The position numbers and the translations under genes were made by a program. Under the pieces are notes generated by a model. The model ran no database searches and was not told the origin of the DNA. It saw only the letters and a list, made by a program, of their open reading frames with translations. Below, piece after piece: positions 47,455 through 58,723 of a stretch of 64,000 bases of DNA (positions are counted from its first letter, which is position 1; every line of letters begins with the position of its first letter). Origin of the DNA: Phallusia mammillata (lineage: Eukaryota > Chordata > Ascidiacea > Phlebobranchia > Ascidiidae); the NCBI GenBank assembly GCA_003260075.1, contig QLIY01000114.1, forward strand, positions 78,612 to 142,611. Direction: 5' to 3'.

Positions 47455-48175
47455 CTATATCAGTGGTTCCCAAACTTTTTCATTATTTTGTCAAAACGGT
47501 CCCTTTGCCATTATTTCGAGGGCTCGCGGTCCTTAAGCTGGAATGTGTGTTTCAGAAAAACGAAAGTTGATTGCAGGATTTTCGCTAGTTATGCAAAATT
47601 GCGCATAATAATGATCTAAACTCTAAAGACAGCGTCAGCTTGTGACATTACAGACAAGACAAAAAGCAGTACGATTGTGCGCGAACAATTGCATTTTTGA
47701 TAGTTGTCATTTAATAAAACCATTGTTTAGTAATGTAAATAGTCAATTCTTCAATCCTCTTGATTTAAACTTATTCAGTGACACAAACTGACGATAAGTA
47801 AGATTATAGAATTACTTTACCCGCTTCGCGGTGCCCCCAAAATTGCCTCACGGACCCCTAAAGGACCGCGGACCCCAGTTTGGAACCGGTGTTCTATATA
47901 TTTAGCCAGAAAAAAAAATTGTTCCAGCTACCCGTTTGAAGAAAATACTTCGTGCATCTCACAACAGCACAGGTCCAGGTTTACCTTTACTTGTAGCAAG
48001 GATTTGACTGTCATTTCACTACGTTTGTTCCTTGTAATTGTAGAAAATAAGACAAAATAAGGACTCAGGTCAAAAACAAGGACATTTCTTAGAACTAAGG
48101 ACAACAAATTCTTCTATGACATTGTCCTTCAAAATAAGGACAAATCTTAGAAATAAGGACGGTATGGTAACTCTG
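46963..48175. mobile_element. 1.2-kb hAT-like element with nested insertions
   Basis: Left end CAGTGTTGCCATC and right end ATGGTAACTCTG are imperfect inverted repeats. A perfect 8-base duplication GTTATAGT flanks the whole (46955-46962, 48176-48183). ATAAGGACA motifs lie near both ends. Inside sits a second element (47461-47891) with its own target duplication, plus the left end of a third (CAGTGTTTCCCAACC near 47088). A poly-G run at 47424-47452 is an assembly or sequencing artefact. Confidence 0.75.
47461..47891. mobile_element. hAT-like MITE nested in the element at 46963-48175
   Basis: Ends CAGTGGTTCCCAAACTTT and CAGTTTGGAACCGGTG form inverted repeats. A perfect 8-base duplication TTCTATAT occurs at 47453-47460 and 47892-47899. 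No coding capacity. Confidence 0.85.
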
Positions 48176-48937
48176 GTTATAGTCGCAACCTTTTATCCCT
48201 GTATAACCTAACCAGCCACAGTGGTAAACAATGAAAAAAGCATGTAGTTGGAAATGTTTTGTACGGTTGCGGTTGGTCGTGAATGAAGTTGCGAAATGAA
48301 ATATTGCGAAGTCCAGAACACGTTTTTGTGACGCGGACTGTGAACTTAAAACACAGTTTTACTTCCGTGCGAATTTCGACTGGTACGCTGAGAAAAGCAG
48401 CTTCACAAACGGTTGTTGCTCTAGTTGCGCACATTATTCGAGACGAATCTCTGTGGTTAACTCTGTGTAGTTAGTTATTTACCAAAAAGTTAATTGAAGC
48501 ACCAACGAGGTTTTTATGTCGTTTTTTATCTTACTTTTTCTAAGATTATAGAAAACTAAAAAATGATTATCTACAAAGACATCATTACTGGTATGGCTCA
48601 TAACGTTTTAAACAGAGAAGCTCGAATAACTTATTCACAGCACATAGGCTACCAATGTTTAACAGTGAAATGGAGATTCGTAAAACGTATTTGTAATGCA
48701 TGGAATCCACGTAATATGTTCTGACCGAACCTAATTTTTTGTGCCTAATTTTTGTTGTTGCAGGGGATGGACTGTTTTCTGATAGTTATCCTATAACGGA
48801 ATTTCAGGATTGCGCATTGTACAAAGTAACGGGGTAAGTGAGTAAAAAAACTTTTTTCGTTTTTTTGTATAGGCTTCCTTGCTTCCACTTTCTTTTTTGT
48901 CATGGATTTTGATTAAACTTATGTGAATGGTATAAAC

Positions 48938-49472
48938 CAGGGGTGTGCAACCTTTTTCGTCGGTGGGCCATAAAACCAACTTCGGACATCAAGCGAGGGC
49001 CACATAAACTTTTTCATGTACCGTATTACACGTTTTTTTACGCTACTGTTGGTGCGGCTTGCATTATAATATCATGTCGATATTATTTCCACCCCCCTGC
49101 GTTTTGTTTTATTTTGCGTTTAAAATCAACTTGAAAATGCTAGGTGCAAGTTAGTTTCGTCGCAACACTGCCTTCGACAACAAAGTAATTGTTTACCAGA
49201 CAATGAGGTATATTACGTCACATTCGGTATAGATACGCAACCACCACCTAGTGCGCATAGAAGACCATAGTTCTGGGTGAATTAAGTTCCATGCGCTGGT
49301 TTAGCTTATTCTTGTTACGTATAGCAACTTAGGAGATTTACTGAAAACTAGCGGAGATTTTTTGCTAAAATGTGCATTTTTACTTGCTCTGAATCAGAGT
49401 GTTGTTAAGGGCCACACTAAACGGCTTGGCGGGCCGGATTGTGGCCCGCGGGCCGCGGGTTGCACACACCTG
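48938..49472. mobile_element. hAT-like MITE (CAGGGGTGTGCAACC family)
   Basis: Ends CAGGGGTGTGCAACCTTTTT and GGGTTGCACACACCTG form inverted repeats. They are flanked by the perfect 8-base duplication GTATAAAC (48930-48937, 49473-49480). It lies in intron 2 of TCTP copy A. Confidence 0.88.
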
Positions 49473-49939
49473 GTATAAACGTTTGTCAAAATTACATACG
49501 TACAGGCCCGTTTGGTATAACGTTTGCCTAAGTATTAAACCTAAATATCGCTTCTTACATTTACTCAGCTGCCAATTTGAAAACCCACACCTGCTTGTGA
49601 ACATTTAAAGAATAAAGTGCCAGAAAGATACGGGTACTCACTTAGATGTAGGGGAAATATGTATATTCGTGGGCGTGTCACAAACCAAGCGTTTACGGGC
49701 CACATTAAGGTTTATCAAGTTTGAAGGTTGGCGGGTCATAGGAGAAACTCTTTTGTATCAAAGGTGTTTTGATCAAAGTTTGCTAGCACCTAGTTACAAC
49801 TCTTTTTAAGTTTATGCAAGTGCCGCTGTTTGCAACTAATAATGCGTTTGTGTCGTAACAAAGAGCGCAAACTATGCCTCAGTAGATTTTGGGCTGTTGT
49901 GTAGTCCAACAATGTGTAAAAAAATTTGATCTTTAGCCC

Positions 49940-50470
49940 TACGTGAGTTGTGTATACCAATAGTCTCGGCTAGTGAAGCTAAAAATTCACTGTTTGGTGG
50001 CAACTCATCGGCTACTTGTGAATCAGCTAGGGGGGGGGGTTTTGATCTTTAGCCCTACGTGAGTTGTGTATATCAATAGTCTCGGCTAGTGAAGCTGAAA
50101 ATTCACTGTTTGGTGGCAACTCATCGGCTACTTGTGAATCAGCTAAAAACTTGCTGTGATATTGTTTTTGTAAATCGCCTTGTGCCAGCATCTTTTAACA
50201 AAGTAGAACAGTTTACAATATACATGAAAAAGTTTATACAAAGGTCAGAAAGTGCTTCTTCTCTTCGGTTTAAGATTTAAAAGTTTGTGTATTTTTCATG
50301 ACTTTTGTGGTATTTTTTTAAAGGGTTCTTAAAAAACTGGAAGATAAGGGAAAAACGAAAGGGGGGGGGGCATACAAAGGTCAGAAAGTGCTTCTTCTCT
50401 TCGGTTTAAGATTTCAAAGTTTGTGTATTTTTCATGACTTTTGTGGTATTTTTTTTAAAGGGTTCTTAAA
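49940..50470. repeat. two haplotype joins over TCTP-A exons 3 and 4
   Basis: Poly-G at 50032-50039 separates two copies of the exon 3 start region. Poly-G at about 50361-50369 separates two copies of the exon 3 end to exon 4 start region. In both cases the left copy breaks off at the run and the right copy continues, so the right copies were used for the gene model. Confidence 0.75.
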
Positions 50471-51033
50471 AAACTGGAAGATAAGGGAAAAACGAAAGAA
50501 ATAGAAGAGTTTCGTAAAGTAGTGAGTGCCGGTGCAAAGTACATCTCGGACAATTTGACAACTTATAAAGTATTTCTAGCAAATATTGCTTGGCAAATAT
50601 CCTATAATTTCCTTCTTACTTTCAATTTTTTGTGTGTGTTAAACGTATATTTGTTACTTACTTTTTGTAAAAAACAGTTTTTTAAACTTCAAAGATATGA
50701 TAGATAGATATCTGGAATAGCAAAACTCTTCAACCTGCCTGCCTTTAACAAACCAAAATGTGATACAAAAAATGCAGATAGGACTCGCAAACTATTATAG
50801 ATAGGGTGCTTATTATTCGTTGCTTTAATTTTTATTCTGATCGGCGCTCTGTTTACTGTTACAGCCCGGTTTAAACTCTCCAGCACCATGTGCAGTTTAA
50901 GTATTTATTTTGTTTTTTAACGCAATTTTGTTATGTTGCAATTTGATCTCGAATTTGCGTTTCATAATGGAGACATTCTTATTGTTAAAGTATTTATTTT
51001 GTTTTTTAACGCAATTTTGTTATGTTGCAATTT

Positions 51034-51035
<2 letters not shown>

Positions 51036-51095
<60 letters not shown>
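51036..51095 (+). repeat. 60-base poly-G run
   Basis: The preceding 50 bases (GTATTTATTTTGTTTTTTAA onward) repeat sequence ending at about 50952, so the run again lies at a join. A 60-G run is unlikely to be true genomic sequence. Confidence 0.8.
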
Positions 51096-51097
<2 letters not shown>

Positions 51098-51922
51098 TAA
51101 TTGTCATGGGTTTTTTTAGAGCAGAAAAATATGTTGCGACCAATGTTCAATGAGAGCCTGATACTTGTGACGTCACAATACCCAAAGCCTGCTTGAGAAA
51201 ATCGAAGATTTTAAAATGGAGTCAATTTTGTTTACCAATTTTAAAGTAGAATAGCTGTCATTTATTCAGTAACTTATGGTGAATGTTATTGTGTTACACA
51301 CTTACCCTAACCTCACAGAGTTCAGGACTCTTAACCTGGACTTTCTGTGTTTTCTTATGCCAGTAATTCTCAAACTGTGTGCCGCCACTCACTAGTGTGC
51401 CGAGAGAGATTTCCAAGTGTGCCGCGAAATATTCCCCATGCCTGGTGTTTTAGGACTTCATGGCGAACGTTTCGAAGCTCATATTTTTGTTATTGGTAAT
51501 GAAAAACATCCTTACCCACCATAATAAAGTTGAAAATTAACATTCTTTGAACAACTTTTGTTATATTTACGTGGGAACTATGTGCCGCGGAAGAAAATTG
51601 CAGTATGCTTCAAAAGTTGAGAATCACTGGCATCGCCGAATCTGTGTAACTATCGACTGCTTGTGTTGCTGCCCATGTAGCCTATCTTTAGCATTTTCAC
51701 CTATTCACCTAATGCAGTGGTTCATGGACGGTGCGCCCTGGAAGGTAGCCTAGTACGCCTAAATATATCAAAAGAATCTGTTTGATACAATTCTTGAAGT
51801 TTCTCCCTGATTTTTTAATATTACTATAACGGTGTACCCTGGGGTAAAAAAGTTTGAGAAAAACTTTTCTGGTTTCTAGTTGGAACGTGCACTTTGTTGC
51901 ATAATCGACATTAGGGGAGAAA

Positions 51923-52102
51923 CTGTGGTGGGATTCAGCCGGTTCGCACCGGTTCTATGAAACCGTCTCACGAAATTTTATGAGATCAGCAAACCGGTTA
52001 GCATTACCGGTTACTGTCAATGGAGTTTTTGTAACAGAACCGGCTGAAAAATATGACTTTTGTGATAGAACCGGCTGACGTACAATTTGAATCCCACCAC
52101 TG
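51923..52102. mobile_element. hAT-like MITE (second copy of the 22768 family)
   Basis: Begins CTGTGGTGGGATTCAGCC and ends GAATCCCACCACTG. The perfect 8-base duplication GGGAGAAA flanks it (51915-51922, 52103-52110). It shares the GAACCGGCTG interior with the element at 22768-22932. It lies in intron 4 of TCTP copy A. Confidence 0.85.
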
Positions 52103-53149
52103 GGGAGAAATTAGTCTTCTTTTGGACCATCCAATGTCGTTCACACACAGCAGAGTTAAGATTGTAAAAAGGATAAACTTATTCAGACGACTGCAGGTAT
52201 TAGTATTGGGACTGTTACTATAAAAACGCAGTTTAGGCAAAGAACAAATTAACCGGTATTTGCCACGTGCGCCTCTGCGATTAGAACAAGTTGTTTAGCT
52301 TCATGCAGAAGCTTAGCAGTACAAATGCGTTAAAATGTTCACCAATCCGAAAATAACTGTGCAATTATAAGGCATTACAAGACGCAAAATGAGGTGGCAA
52401 AACACGATTGCAACTAAAGGTGTTCGTTACGTTTATTCATTATTACAAGAACTCCAAACATTTTACTGAAAGTCGCAAATTTAAAAACAAACATATGGGC
52501 TATGCACATGGGCGTCCGCAGGAAAAAATACAGGGGAGGGCAAACTATCGTGGGGGGGGGGTCTGTCAATTCTTGAAGTTTCTCCCTGATTTTTTAATAT
52601 TACTATAACGGTGTGGGGGGGGGGAATAATTGTCATGGGTATTGTTCAATGAGAGCCTGATACTTGTGACGTCACAATACCCAAAGCCTGCTNTGTTTAA
52701 AGATGCGGATTTTGCGACCGTTTGCGTTTTTCTTTTTTCTAATTTTATTCTCGGTTTATTGAGCTCGCGTATCCGATACAAAGCAGAGACATAGAAATCA
52801 TATTTTTTCGACCAAACAAACGGTTTTTATTATTTCAGAAAGTATCTGTTGCTTAAACTTTTCAGAAAATATCTGTTGCTTAAACTCTATTTAGCCGATT
52901 CGGGAGCAAATGTGTTGCAATGTTTTGTTCTTTTGATAAACATGCAAATACGTTTCAAAAAAAGAACAAAAAAGGATTTTGCGTTTAAAATTGAATCTCT
53001 ACATCCGGATGCGGTGTTTGCACTGATGGGATTTTCGTTGACGTGTGTTGTGTAATTCGCCAAAAATTTCCTTTTTGCCACGGCAAGTCATTTTTCAGTC
53101 GTTTTTTTGGTTCTTGCTTTATTTTAAGAAATAATATATAAACGGAAGT

Positions 53150-56100
53150 ATGATTATCTACAAAGACATTATCTCAGGTACAGGAATTTACGTTTTTTTA
53201 TTTTTTGGCTATAAAAACGTGCTTTGTGTTAAACTTTTGTTTCTGAATTATGTGTCCAATTTAACAATGTACTTTTGATCATACGAATGAAATGTATTTT
53301 TCCCTTACCTATACACTTTCCCATACCCTAAATTTCCACAAGGGATAGTTTATTTATCATTTCTCATAACTATGACAAACTGGAAAAAATCTTAAACATT
53401 AGCTTCAGTGGACATGTTGAAGTCATGAATAGGGATGTTCAAAGTAGAATAATTGGGTATTCTAGAATAATTGGGGGGGGGGCATGAATCACCAAACTCT
53501 GGCCTGTGGGTTAGATCGGACCTTGAAATAAACATTGAAAATTAGTTTTTACTACAAAAATATTCCTGCATGAACAAAATGGTTAATTTCCTAAAACTCT
53601 TTAATATTCCACACAAGTTTACTTTCTTACAGGAGCACTATTCAAACTAAATATGATTGCAGTAAGCCTTTAGAGCAGGGGCGGGCAACATATGGCCCAC
53701 GGGCCGGATTTCCTGTGGGGAATAATTTTATGTTATTTCAGTTTGATTGTTTGGACTGTATTGTAATTGTGACGTTAATGAATGTATTTGGTTTAGGTGG
53801 TCAAAATCCGTTTTAAATCACTGGGTAAATACGCGATTAATGTATCGATTCAGGAATCCAGTCCGCCAATACTTCATTTTCCCATATTAGGCCCGACGAC
53901 TGGAGAAGTTGCCCGCCCCTGCTATAGAGTCTAAAGGCTTAAAACGTCTAAAGTTTAGACTTTTTAGTCTGTAACTCTCAACAAACAGGAGTGCCGTTGG
54001 ATGGCTCCACTAGCCAATACGGCCTATTTCTTGTCACCAGCTGCCCTGATGACAGATCGAAACAATGTGCACTGTCTGCAACTTAAAATGTCCCTTCATT
54101 TAAAACTTTCGGGATATACCTCTGTGCTATACATATTTTTGATAGGTGCTATTTATGTTTTCAGTTGTACTTTTTTAATGCAACTTATGCTTTTGTTGAA
54201 GGTGATGAAATGTTCAGTGATACATTTCCAGTATGTGAATTTAAGGATGGTATATTCTACAAAGTCACAGGAAAGGTAAGTGACAGCAAATAAACAAATA
54301 CATTTCAAAGTTAAAAAAGTTACTTGGTCAAGCCCCAAATAAATATTCATGTTTATAAATCCACGAGGGAAAATGCCAGTTATACAGTCAAATAATTGTA
54401 GACAACTATTTTGGTTTTCAGAACCTTAGATTTAGGGTTTTTCCCTCCTGGGAAATTTCTGGCAAAATTATCTTCCCGATTCCTGGAAAGTTTGTTTTAA
54501 GGTATAATTTTGTAAACAAGTAACATTAATGTTCAAATTTCCACCAGTTGTTGCCAAAATGAGGCATTTTGTATTTGATAAAGTATAGGTGATTTATTTT
54601 TGTGAAAATCTGTACCAAAACAGTGAGTTTATTTTTTGTAATTTAAGAAACTTTGCAAATGTGGTCTTAATCGACAAAATCATGCTCAAATAAATGCATG
54701 CAGCGAAAATAAACTATTTTTAGCCATTGTAAAGGTGTAATTAAGCACAAAAACAGCAAATTTTTCAGTCCAGATCCTGGGATTTTCGGGAAAAAATAAA
54801 AATATATATTTCCTGAAACACGGATTTAAAATATCAGCGAAATAGAGGAGCCCTATTTACAGTAGACTTACAAATACACACAAAACAACTTAAATCTTTA
54901 ATTTTTTTATACTTGTTTGCCCAAAACTTTATTTTATTGTGATTTACATGTAATCTAAGGTAGTGGTTCTCAACCTTCATGCATCATGGCCCTTTAAAAA
55001 TACCTTTTAGGCTATATGGCTCCCTGTAAGTAACTCAGTAAGACCTGTGCCCCCCTAGCAAAAAATGTATGTAGCAAACTCAAATAAATTGTAAAGCTGA
55101 ATGATCTATCTGTCTAAGATTCTAAGATTTTGTTTGCTGAAAAAACCTCACTATTGGCAGATAGTCGAATAAAATAGGAATTTAAATCATTTGCAACACA
55201 CACTTAATTCTGAGCTTTAAAAAATGGCTCTCAGACTTTTGGTGGGTTTTTATAGCTCCCTAAATACAGCTCGTCCCCCCCCCCCCCCNNNNNNNNNNNN
55301 NNNNNNNNNNNNNNNNNNNNNNNNNNNNNNNNNNNNNNNNNNNNNNNNNNNNNNNNNNNNNNNNNNNNNNNNNNNNNNNNNNNNNNNNNNNNNNNNNNNN
55401 NNNNNNNNNNNNNNNNNNNNNNNNNNNNNNNNNNNNNNNNNNNNNNNNNNNNNNNNNNNNNNNNNNNNNNNNNNNNNNNNNNNNNNNNNNNNNNNNNNNN
55501 NNNNNNNNNNNNNNNNNNNNNNNNNNNNNNNNNNNNNNNNNNNNNNNNNNNNNNNNNNNNNNNNNNNNNNNNNNNNNNNNNNNNNNNNNNNNNNNNNNNN
55601 NNNNNNNNNNNNNNNNNNNNNNNNNNNNNNNNNNNNNNNNNNNNNNNNNNNNNNNNNNNNNNNNNNNNNNNNNNNNNNNNNNNNNNNNNNNNNNNNNNNN
55701 NNNNNNNNNNNNNNNNNNNNNNNNNNNNNNNNNNNNNNNNNNNNNNNNNNNNNNNNNNNNNNNNNNNNNNNNNNNNNNNNNNNNNNNNNNNNNNNNNNNN
55801 NNNNNNNNNNNNNNNNNNNNNNNNNNNNNNNNNNNNNNNNNNNNNNNNNNNNNNNNNNNNNNNNNNNNNNNNNNNNNNNNNNNNNNNNNNNNNNNNNNNN
55901 NNNNNNNNNNNNNNNNNNNNNNNNNNNNNNNNNNNNNNNNNNNNNNNNNNNNNNNNNNNNNNNNNNNNNNNNNNNNNNNNNNNNNNNNNNNNNNNNNNNN
56001 NNNNNNNNNNNNNNNNNNNNNNNNNNNNNNNNNNNNNNNNNNNNNNNNNNNNNNNNNNNNNNNNNNNNNNNNNNNNNNNNNNNNNNNNNNNNNNNNNNNN

Positions 56101-58723
56101 NNNNNNNNNNNNNNNNNNNNNNNNNNNNNNNNNNNNNNNNNNNNNNNNNNNNNNNNNNNNNNNNNNNNNNNNNNNNNNNNNNNNNNNNNNNNNNNNNNNT
56201 TTTTTTAAAGAATTTTGTATCTTTTTTTCGGATTCACCCATTTTTTACCCTTTAAAGTTTAAACCCCCGAAATAATCAGCAATGCTGTGTCGTTGTATTG
56301 AGTTATCACACGCATTTTCAGTTTTGCNCCCTTTAAAGTTTAAACCCCCGAAATAATCAGCAATGCTGTGTCGTTGTATTGAGTTATCACACGCATTTTC
56401 AGTTTTGCCAAAGGTTTTACACCTAAGACGTAATTTAAACTCGATAAACGTACTTCAGGTTCGTTTGTGTCAGGCAAAACATCGTTGATCAACATAAATA
56501 TGAAATTTATAGTGTATTAAATTGGTAAATATCTTTTAGAATATATAAAGTGGAAGTATTTCAGAAAGCCACTTTTCTAGTTTTATTGTGATTTACATGT
56601 AATCTAAGGTAGTGGTTGACAAACTTCATGCATTATGGCCCTTTAAAAATACCTTTTAGGCTATATAGTTCCCTGTAAGTAACTCAGTAAGACCTGTGCC
56701 CCCCTAGCAAAAAATGTATGTAGCAAACTCAAATAAATTGTAAAGCTCAATGATCTATGTGTAAGATTTTGTTTGCTGAAAAAACCTCACTATTGGCAGA
56801 TAGTCGAATAAAATAGGAATTGAAATCATTTGCAACACACACTTAATTCTGAGCTTAAAAAATGACTTTTGGTGGGTTTTTGTAGCTCCCTAAATACAGC
56901 TCGTCCCCCCCTATGGGCCCTGGTTGAGAACCACTGATCAAAAGGTTGTGTTAATTTTCAGATGGTAAGTGGCGATGTTGAAGAACTTGATGCTGCGCTG
57001 TTTGGCGCCAATCCATCTGCTGAAGAAGAAACCGAACAATCAACAGGTGGTGGATCGTCTGAAAGAGTCTGCAATGTTGTAAAAAATCACCAACTTGTCT
57101 CAGTTGGTACTTGGGATAAAAAAGCATTTAAGGGCTGGATAAAGGATTATGTCAAAAAGTTTGTATTTGTATTTTTGATGTGGTAATTGCCCAAGTATGC
57201 AGTNATTTTTGATATTGTAATTGCCCAAGTAAGCAGTTGTTTGACTTGTGTGACTTGCTTAAAGGGTTCAAAAAAAACTGATCGAGGCAGGAAAAACCGA
57301 AGAAATGGAGGAGTTTAAAAAACTTGCAATGGACGGAGTCAAGTACCTCATGGCAAACATTAAAGACTTTGATGTAAGTATCCAATTCATTGCAGGAGGA
57401 CACATTGTTGTTTTTTGTCTAACACAGAGTTGTTGTAACTTTTTCAAAGATGTATTAATAGTCAGGGCTGGATCTACAAAAAAATTGAGGGGTGATCCCA
57501 ATTAGTTTTCACAATACGATGTTCAATGTTACATAACAAACGATTTACCTTAAAAAATAGTTTTATGTAATAAACAATGTTACCTCAAACACATCAAACC
57601 ATTTCAAGGTATATGGTTCAGTTCTCCAGTTAAGCAGCTAAGGGGCGTATCCAGAAATTATGCTTCCCCTTCCATAAAGTCGACGTATATTAATTTTACT
57701 ATTTTTTTCATTTTTATTCATTTTTTGTGGCAAAGTTTGTCCAACTTGTTTTGTCATGATATGTTTGATGGATTTTAAATAAACTTATGGTAAAAGAAGG
57801 GGATCCAACATTTTCCCCCCCCCCAAGTTTGTATTTGTATTTTTGATGTGGTAATTGCCCAAGTATGCAGTGGTTTGACTTGTGTTACATGCTTAAAGTG
57901 TTGAAAAAAAACTGAAGGAGGCAGGAAAAACTGACGAAGCAGAGGAGTTTAAAAAACTTGCAATGGACGGAGTCAAGTACCTCATGGCAAACATTAAAGA
58001 CTTTGATGTAAGTATCCAATTCATTGCGGGAGGACACATTGTTGTTTTTTGTCTAACACAGAGTTGTTCTAACTTAATCAAAGATGTATTAATGGTCAGG
58101 GATGGATCAAGAAAAACATTGAGGGGGTGATCCCAATTAGTTTTCACATACCATGTTCAATGTTAAATAACAAATGATTTACCTTAAAAAATAGTTTTAT
58201 GTCATAAACAATGTTACCTCAAACACATCGAACCATTTCAAGGTATATGGTTCAGTTATCTAGTTAAGTAGCTAAGGGGTGTATCCAGAAATTATGGATC
58301 CCCTTCCATAAAGTCGACATATATTAATTTTACTATTTATTTTCATTTCTATTAATTTTTTGTGGCAAAGTTTGTCCAACTTGTTTTGTCATGAAACGTT
58401 CGATGGATTTTGAATAAACTTATGGTAAAAGAAGGGTTCCAACATTTCAATTTTGGACTTTTTCAAATGAGGCTATGTGGTGTAACAAATTGTTAGTTTG
58501 GAAAATGATGTGTAGTTGCCATTAAGTTTTTATGTATTATATAAATTTCAATTTCAAATTATAGGAAAGCCACCTTTCTAGTGAAAACTGTGTTTCGTTT
58601 CAGGTATACGCTGGAGAAAAAATGGATGCTGAGGCCACCCATGGATTTATGGGCTTCGAAGAGGATGGAATAACGCCATTTTTTCTGTTTTTTAAGCATG
58701 CAATAATCGAAGAGAAGGTTTAG
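53150..58723 (+). CDS. TPT1: translationally controlled tumour protein (TCTP), copy B
   Basis: Small conserved cytoplasmic protein, linked to growth, calcium and tubulin binding and stress survival. Five exons: 53150-53177, 54202-54275, 56962-57158, 57265-57373 and 58604-58723. All are GT-AG and in phase (528 nt, 175 residues; family about 172). Landmarks: MIIYKDIISGDEMFSDTFPV, the signature block LFGANPSAEE in exon 3, WIKDYVKK, the helical hairpin VQKKLIEAGKTEEMEEFKKL, VYAGEKMDAEA (signature 2 region) and EEDGITPFFLFFKHAI at the C-terminus. The usual terminal Cys is replaced by Val. Intron 2 contains the 911-base gap with duplicated flanks. A second exon 4 lies at 57899-58007. The ATG is only 94 bases after copy A's stop. 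Confidence 0.94.
53676..53921. mobile_element. hAT-like MITE (CAGGGGCGGGCAAC family)
   Basis: Ends CAGGGGCGGGCAACATATGG and GTTGCCCGCCCCTG form inverted repeats. The 8-base duplication CTTTAGAG (53668-53675) and CTATAGAG (53922-53929) has one mismatch. It lies in intron 1 of TCTP copy B. Confidence 0.85.
53986..54085 (+). repeat. dispersed SINE-like repeat (copy f)
   Basis: Contains GTGCCGTTGGATGGCTCCAC, ATACGGCCTATTTCTTGTCA, CACCAGCTGCCCTGATGA and GTGCACTGTCTGCA. It is one of the fullest copies, running from the GTTGGATG left end to the GTCTGCA right end. Confidence 0.6.
55289..56199. other. 911-base assembly gap
   Basis: All N. It is preceded by 14 C. The left flank from about 54935 and the right flank from about 56583 are copies of the same sequence (GTGATTTACATGTAATCTAA), so the gap is probably an artefact between two haplotype contigs. 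A further N at 56328 separates exact copies of a ~73-base segment. Confidence 0.9.
56610..56936. mobile_element. hAT-like MITE in TCTP-B intron 2
   Basis: Left end TAGTGGTTGACAAAC and right end GGTTGAGAACCACTG. Imperfect target duplication ATCTAAGG / ATCAAAAG. An allelic, truncated copy begins at about 54961 and runs into the gap. Confidence 0.6.
57899..58007 (+). other. second copy of TCTP-B exon 4
   Basis: Same length (109) and phase as exon 4 at 57265-57373. It encodes VEKKLKEAGKTDEAEEF in place of VQKKLIEAGKTEEMEEF and an identical second half. Its surroundings from 57825 also copy those of the first exon, starting after poly-C at 57816-57824 within exon 3's donor region, so it is most likely the other allele. 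A true duplicated, mutually exclusive exon is the alternative. Confidence 0.75.

Larger units (their letters stand above)
48563..53055 (+). pseudogene. TCTP paralogue A, apparently decayed
   Basis: Translationally controlled tumour protein homologue, upstream tandem copy. Exons by comparison with the intact copy B: 48563-48590 (MIIYKDIIT), 48764-48833 (DGLFSDSYPITEFQDCALYK), about 50090-50243, 50461-50569 (VLKKLEDKGKTKEIEEF) and about 52975-53055 (IESLHPDAVFALMGF). Lengths of exons 1 and 4 equal those of B. Exon 3 holds SLFGGNSSA (TCTP signature 1 region) and CDIVFVNRLV in two different frames; the shift falls at an A run near 50145. Exon 5 stops at TAA 53053, about 20 residues before the normal end, and similarity to B's C-terminus continues past the stop. 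Several splice sites are weak. Introns hold hAT-like elements and haplotype joins. A sequencing indel could explain the frameshift, but the early stop argues for real decay or a shortened protein. Confidence 0.7.

Noticed and set aside
51036-51095. Poly-G run as a G-quadruplex or regulatory G-tract
   Set aside because: It lies at a duplicated-flank join like the other runs, so an assembly or sequencing artefact is the simpler reading. The Pro-rich peptides read through such runs are equally spurious.
55224-56255. Long open frames on both strands across the gap
   Set aside because: Composed almost wholly of N; no coding information.
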